From the NCBI GenBank assembly GCA_900772035.1, contig CAAGQE010000022.1:1-9831 (forward strand): DNA of 9,831 nucleotides, written 5' to 3'. Below are positions 7,012-9,831 of this stretch, piece by piece. The position numbers and the translations under genes are program-made. The notes under the pieces are model-generated. The model was not told where the DNA came from and ran no database searches. It saw only the letters and a list, made by a program, of their open reading frames with translations. This stretch comes from Candidatus Gastranaerophilales bacterium. GTDB taxonomy: Bacteria > Cyanobacteriota > Vampirovibrionia > Gastranaerophilales > Gastranaerophilaceae. Numbering within the stretch: position 1 is the first letter of the stretch; each line of letters opens with the position of its first letter.

Positions 7012-7017
7012 TTTTTT

Positions 7018-7980
7018 ATGCTCAAAAAAGTTTTGACAAATGTGTTGTTGTTGGCGATATTGCTTGTTATTGTTGAAGTAACGGCATTTTGTATTGCATC
7101 GTCGAACAAAGATAACTGGGTAAATAAGCAAACTTTTTCCCAAAAGGTTGTCGAAAATTTCAAAGAATATTTCAAAACACCCGATACTTTTGAGCAGGAA
7201 GTTGAAGTTCTTGAACATTTGATGCGAAAACCGCAGGGAGAAAACTTCTTAAAACGTCCGATTGTAATTACGGGCTGCTCAATTGCGCATGGCGTTCAAC
7301 TCAAAGATGACGAGACATTCGGGCATATTTTGTCCGTGCAAACCCAGCGTCCCGTTTACAATAACGCTTTTTGGGGTTGGGGACTTCAGCAAACTTTGAG
7401 AATGATGCAAAACGGAAAGTTTTACGAAAGAATTAACGGAAATCCCGAATATCTTTTCTACGTCTGCATTTACAACCATCGTTTGCGCCAATATTTTTAT
7501 CAGGATTTTTTCTATAATTCAAGAATGTATGTTCGATATAAAATAGGCAAAAACGGGGATTTGGTCTATGTTACACCGAAAAACTTCCCCTTTGTTTACA
7601 GATTTTATACGACAAAACTTCTTCAAAAATTTATTCAAGACAAAAAAATGGCTAATAAATCCGCGACATCAAGGTTGTTTTTGAAAACAATTGAAGCGGT
7701 AAACAGCGATATGAAAAAACATTTCCCCGATTGTAAAATGGTTGTGCTTCTCTACTCTGACGAGCAAAAGGACGAGGATAACACCGTTTCGCCGACGGAA
7801 AATTTCTTCTCCCCTGCCGAGCAAAAAGAATTGAGCAAAAACGACATATTAATTATTAACATGGAACAAATTTGCGGAAAATCTTTCAAAAACCATGAAT
7901 ATCACATGGACAGATACCATCCTAATGCTAAATTTTGGGGTGAAGTTGTTCCCGAACTCAAAAAACAACTGAGTTTGTAA
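7018..7980 (+). CDS. Membrane-anchored SGNH/GDSL hydrolase-like protein
   Basis: A 320-residue protein with one N-terminal membrane helix (about residues 5-27) and a domain probably outside the membrane. The catalytic blocks of SGNH hydrolases are visible. TGCSIAHGVQL holds the nucleophile Ser88 (with GCS in place of GDS), NNAFWGWGLQQT (115-125) resembles the second block, YNHRLR the third, and DRYHPNA carries the catalytic D298-x-x-H301 pair. The GCSx-x-x-G-V-x-x-D-x-E-T-F opening is typical of membrane-anchored SGNH proteins in cell-envelope loci. Family members cleave or transfer acyl esters on lipids or glycans, so a role in trimming or acylating a surface polymer is plausible but inferred. 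The gene diverges from the two radical SAM genes and shares their control region, which suggests a joint task. The canonical third-block GxND is not intact, so the oxyanion hole may differ. Confidence 0.82.
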   Translation: MLKKVLTNVLLLAILLVIVEVTAFCIASSNKDNWVNKQTFSQKVVENFKEYFKTPDTFEQEVEVLEHLMRKPQGENFLKRPIVITGCSIAHGVQLKDDETFGHILSVQTQRPVYNNAFWGWGLQQTLRMMQNGKFYERINGNPEYLFYVCIYNHRLRQYFYQDFFYNSRMYVRYKIGKNGDLVYVTPKNFPFVYRFYTTKLLQKFIQDKKMANKSATSRLFLKTIEAVNSDMKKHFPDCKMVVLLYSDEQKDEDNTVSPTENFFSPAEQKELSKNDILIINMEQICGKSFKNHEYHMDRYHPNAKFWGEVVPELKKQLSL

Positions 7981-8081
7981 ATCCTTGCGTAGCAAGACTT
8001 TGAGAGATTGTTATTAAGTTTTGTTAAGGAAAATGCAGGTTTTTTTGCAATTTAGGCAATTATTTTTTTGAGGGCACTTTC
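7981..8081 (+). other. Intergenic region before the HNH gene
   Basis: It holds a small perfect hairpin, CTTGC-GTA-GCAAG (7984-7996), just after the SGNH stop, without a following T-tract. A weaker TTGC/GCAA pairing (8045-8059) is followed by a T-rich run (8060-8069) that might end SGNH transcription. No convincing promoter was found, although the codon bias of the downstream gene predicts a strong one. It may start upstream or use a poorly matching site. Confidence 0.3.
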
Positions 8082-8099
8082 ATGAGGAGTAAGTTTTAG
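8082..8099 (+). other. Five-codon leader ORF overlapping a Shine-Dalgarno site
   Basis: ATG-AGG-AGT-AAG-TTT-TAG runs from 8082 to 8099, and its first codons contain GAGGAG (8084-8089), the strongest ribosome-site match in this gap. It ends one base before a GTG that opens the in-frame extension of the HNH gene. It could be a coincidence, with GAGGAG serving the GTG at 8101 (11-nt spacing), or a tiny leader peptide. Translation is not demonstrated. Confidence 0.25.
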
Positions 8100-8121
8100 T
8101 GTGTTAGAAAGTGTGATATTT

Positions 8122-9285
8122 ATGGCAATCGCTCCCGTCAGTTCAGTTAACGTAGTTGCAGCAAAGGCTGTTGAAAACAAAAAAGTTTCAACTCCGATTG
8201 CAGTAGAAAAACCCGAAGTTCAACAACATGTTGCAGAAAAGGGAGCATTGAAATCATACTTTTTAGGCGGTCAAGCAGCAACCGTTGCATTTGGCGGTTT
8301 TGGTGTAAGCACCGGCGGATTTATCACTAAGAAAATGGACGATGTACCGTGCTGCTGCTGCGGTGGCAGAATGGTTAGAGCCAACCAAATGGATAACAAA
8401 GCAAGAGAATTTGCAGGTCTCAGAGGGGCTGATTTGGCAGACAAAATCGAAGCTGACAAAGACTTCTTCAGAACTCCTCAAAGAGTTGTTATGATGCTCG
8501 CTGCAGAAGAAGCAAGAGCACACGGCGGTGACCTCGCAAGAGCAAAAGGTATGGCAGGCAAAGGTCTTAAAGAAAAAACTCAAAACTATTGCATCAATTC
8601 TTTGAAAGAAGCTGACACTATTGTTAAAGCAACATACGGTGAAAAGAACCCTGTTTCAAACTTGATTGCAAACGAAATTAATAATTTACAAGGCGGCAAG
8701 ATTGCAAGAATGCCTTTCACGGCTAAATTGGAAAAAGTTGCAGATTCAATCGATCCGATGACATACGATAAAGTTATGGATGCAGCAATGAACATTCCTG
8801 CAAGTTTTGAAGAAGTTAGAAAAGCATTCGGACAAGCAAACGGTGGCGCACAAAACATTGCAAGAAGAATGTTAGAACCTTCAATGCAAACAATCGAACA
8901 CATTCACCCGAAATCATTAGGTGGTCCGAACGCTACTCAAAACTTCATCGCTGAATGCAAAGATTGCAACAACCCCAGAGGAAATATGTCTTACGCTGAA
9001 TGGTTGAAGGTTCACCCCGAATACCCCGCAAAAGCGCAAAAACATATCGAATGGTTCCAACAACAAGTAGTTGACGGTAATATTGACAACAGATACGATG
9101 ATTACGGTATCGACGTAAAAGCAACTCTTTCAAAAGAATCATACGGCGCAATCGAACTCAAAGTTCTTAACCCTGAAAAAATCAAAGAACTCAGAGAAGC
9201 TAAAAAAGCAGGTCAAGAAGTAAACGTTAGCGAAGAAATCGCTAAACAAGAAGCAGAAGCAAACAAAGAAGAAAAAGTTGCTTAA
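8122..9285 (+). CDS. HNH-motif protein, probably highly expressed
   Basis: A 387-residue protein with a clear HNH (His-Me finger) nuclease core at about residues 257-290. E259-H260 and HP at 262-263, a KSLGG turn, N274 and the C279-x-x-C282-N-N-P-R-G zinc-type end match the family. A CCCCGG cysteine cluster at 77-82 could supply the other zinc ligands, but about 200 mostly helical residues separate them. The N-terminus is Ala/Val-rich with a Gly-rich segment (49-66), and the C-terminus is a charged Lys/Glu tail. All 15 arginines are AGA, unlike the neighbours, which suggests high expression. I chose the ATG at 8122 because the extension from GTG 8101 uses ATA and GTG codons absent from the rest of the gene, although its ribosome site is better. 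The gene is single, with its own terminator. Its role (DNA metabolism, defence or other) is unknown. Confidence 0.85.
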   Translation: MAIAPVSSVNVVAAKAVENKKVSTPIAVEKPEVQQHVAEKGALKSYFLGGQAATVAFGGFGVSTGGFITKKMDDVPCCCCGGRMVRANQMDNKAREFAGLRGADLADKIEADKDFFRTPQRVVMMLAAEEARAHGGDLARAKGMAGKGLKEKTQNYCINSLKEADTIVKATYGEKNPVSNLIANEINNLQGGKIARMPFTAKLEKVADSIDPMTYDKVMDAAMNIPASFEEVRKAFGQANGGAQNIARRMLEPSMQTIEHIHPKSLGGPNATQNFIAECKDCNNPRGNMSYAEWLKVHPEYPAKAQKHIEWFQQQVVDGNIDNRYDDYGIDVKATLSKESYGAIELKVLNPEKIKELREAKKAGQEVNVSEEIAKQEAEANKEEKVA

Positions 9286-9297
9286 TCACAAAATTTA

Positions 9298-9316
9298 CAC
9301 TAAACACTAACACTAA
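9298..9316 (+). repeat. Short CACTAA direct repeats in the 3' untranslated region
   Basis: Three CACTAA copies (9298-9303, 9305-9310, 9311-9316) lie between the HNH stop codon and the terminator. They form an unstructured A/C-rich stretch. No function is evident. Confidence 0.4.
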
Positions 9317-9330
9317 ACTAAAAACATTAA

Positions 9331-9358
9331 ACGGTCTCGATTTCGAGGCCGTTTTTTT
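9331..9358 (+). terminator. Intrinsic terminator of the HNH gene
   Basis: ACGGTCTCG (9331-9339) pairs with CGAGGCCGT (9344-9352), with one T-G wobble and an ATTT tetraloop, followed by seven T residues (9352-9358). It lies 45 bp after the HNH stop codon. On the other strand the stem is followed by a broken T-run (TTTAATGTTTT), so it may also weakly end the convergent transporter gene. Confidence 0.9.
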
Positions 9359-9367
9359 ATGCAAAAT

Positions 9368-9831
9368 TTATTTAGCAAGTCCGTTATCTCGGATTTTAAA
9401 GGAATTATACAGTTCTATACAAGACATTATGAACAGCAAAGCAAAAACCAAAATGTAGGATTTTTGACTGTAAACCAAGACTCCGTTGATTTTTTGCGGA
9501 GCAAAAATACCCATCAAAATACCGACGACATTGCCTAAAAAGCCCACCATGAAATAATATAAGCAGTTCATAATGCTTACGGTCGTTCCAGTTATTTCGT
9601 AGCAGTTTGTTTTGTGGATTAACGGTATCAAAATAGGCGCCATACTTGCTCCGGGTGCCAATAAGCACATCAAAACGCCGAGCCATTGTGTTCTTATGTT
9701 GAAAATTACGCATAAGAAAATGCCTAAAAAGACTACGAACCCTGTGCTTGCGCATATTTGCAAAAAGATTGCTTTTCTGTCGTGAAATATTTTGCTCAAA
9801 GTTGCAACTCCAAGCCCCGCAAACGATGAGA
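9368..9831 (-). CDS. MFS-like membrane transporter, C-terminal fragment (5' end outside window)
   Basis: The frame is open to the right edge, so the gene continues beyond the window; the TTG at 9799 is an internal Leu. About 154 residues are visible. They begin with GLGVATLSKIFHDRKAIFLQ, which resembles the MFS loop between helices 8 and 9 (family form G-x-x-x-D-R-x-G-R/K-K). Four hydrophobic segments follow, including APGASMAPILIPLIH and an ITGTTVSIMNCLYYFMVGFL stretch like the MFS helix 11 region E-x-x-GT-x-x-x-x-x-N. It ends in a short basic tail. An anion, sugar or drug transporter of the major facilitator type is likely, but the substrate cannot be read from this half. The gene converges on the HNH gene, separated by that gene's terminator. 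Confidence 0.75.
   Translation of the reverse strand, partial: SSFAGLGVATLSKIFHDRKAIFLQICASTGFVVFLGIFLCVIFNIRTQWLGVLMCLLAPGASMAPILIPLIHKTNCYEITGTTVSIMNCLYYFMVGFLGNVVGILMGIFAPQKINGVLVYSQKSYILVFALLFIMSCIELYNSFKIRDNGLAK

Noticed and set aside
6932..7017. Precursor peptide gene for a radical SAM RiPP pathway
   Set aside because: The 86-bp gap holds promoters and a palindrome and no short ORF. The gap after the pair is also empty.
7984..7996. CTTGC/GCAAG hairpin as a terminator of the SGNH gene
   Set aside because: The stem has only 5 bp and no T-tract follows it.
8122..9285. HNH gene as a homing endonuclease or mobile element
   Set aside because: No intron-like structure, interrupted gene, terminal repeats or integrase is visible, and the gene has its own terminator and strong codon bias.
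9797..9799. TTG start at 9799 for the MFS-like gene
   Set aside because: The same frame stays open to the window edge and encodes a sensible MFS loop (GLGVATLS), so this is an internal Leu.
1..9831. CRISPR arrays, tRNA or rRNA genes, riboswitches
   Set aside because: No regularly spaced repeats, tRNA-like cloverleaf or conserved rRNA segments were seen on either strand. The gaps between genes are short.

Overview
The window is AT-rich bacterial chromosome with a Gram-negative-style envelope: a periplasmic-type signal peptide, a lipoprotein signal and a membrane-anchored SGNH protein. Gene style suggests a gut Melainabacteria/Vampirovibrionia (Gastranaerophilales-like) organism. The hints are TTG starts with good Shine-Dalgarno sites, AT-rich codon use and an HNH protein that begins MAIAPVSSVN. 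This assignment is an inference from recall, of low to moderate confidence. No tRNA, rRNA, CRISPR array or insertion sequence was seen.

Layout. (1) Positions 2-646 (+) are the C-terminus of DNA polymerase III alpha (dnaE), cut by the left edge. (2) Positions 643-4906 (-) are a tightly packed run of four genes. In transcription order they are a POT-family peptide:H+ symporter, a secreted 5'-nucleotidase-like metallophosphoesterase, a lipoprotein and a three-helix membrane protein. The last gene converges on dnaE, and one TTAA supplies both stop codons. A good internal promoter lies ahead of the lipoprotein, so the last two genes can be transcribed separately. (3) Positions 4989-6931 (-) are two overlapping paralogous radical SAM enzymes, each 323 residues. 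Each has an unusual Cys-rich, SPASM-like segment in front of the CxxxCxxC core instead of behind it. (4) Positions 7018-7980 (+) encode a membrane-anchored SGNH-hydrolase-like protein, divergent from the radical SAM pair. The 86-bp gap between them holds a perfect 8-1-8 palindrome that contains the -35 boxes of both directions. (5) Positions 8122-9285 (+) encode an HNH-motif protein with strikingly uniform codon use (15 of 15 arginines AGA), followed by a clear intrinsic terminator. (6) Positions 9368-9831 (-) are the C-terminal part of an MFS-like membrane transporter, cut by the right edge.

How the genes may work together. The transporter and nucleotidase fit scavenging of peptides and nucleotides. 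The radical SAM pair and the divergent SGNH protein look like a small co-regulated module, possibly modifying a cell-surface polymer, but no substrate can be read from the sequence. The most interesting items are that module with its shared palindromic control region, and the apparently highly expressed HNH protein whose cysteine cluster lies about 200 residues ahead of its HNH core.
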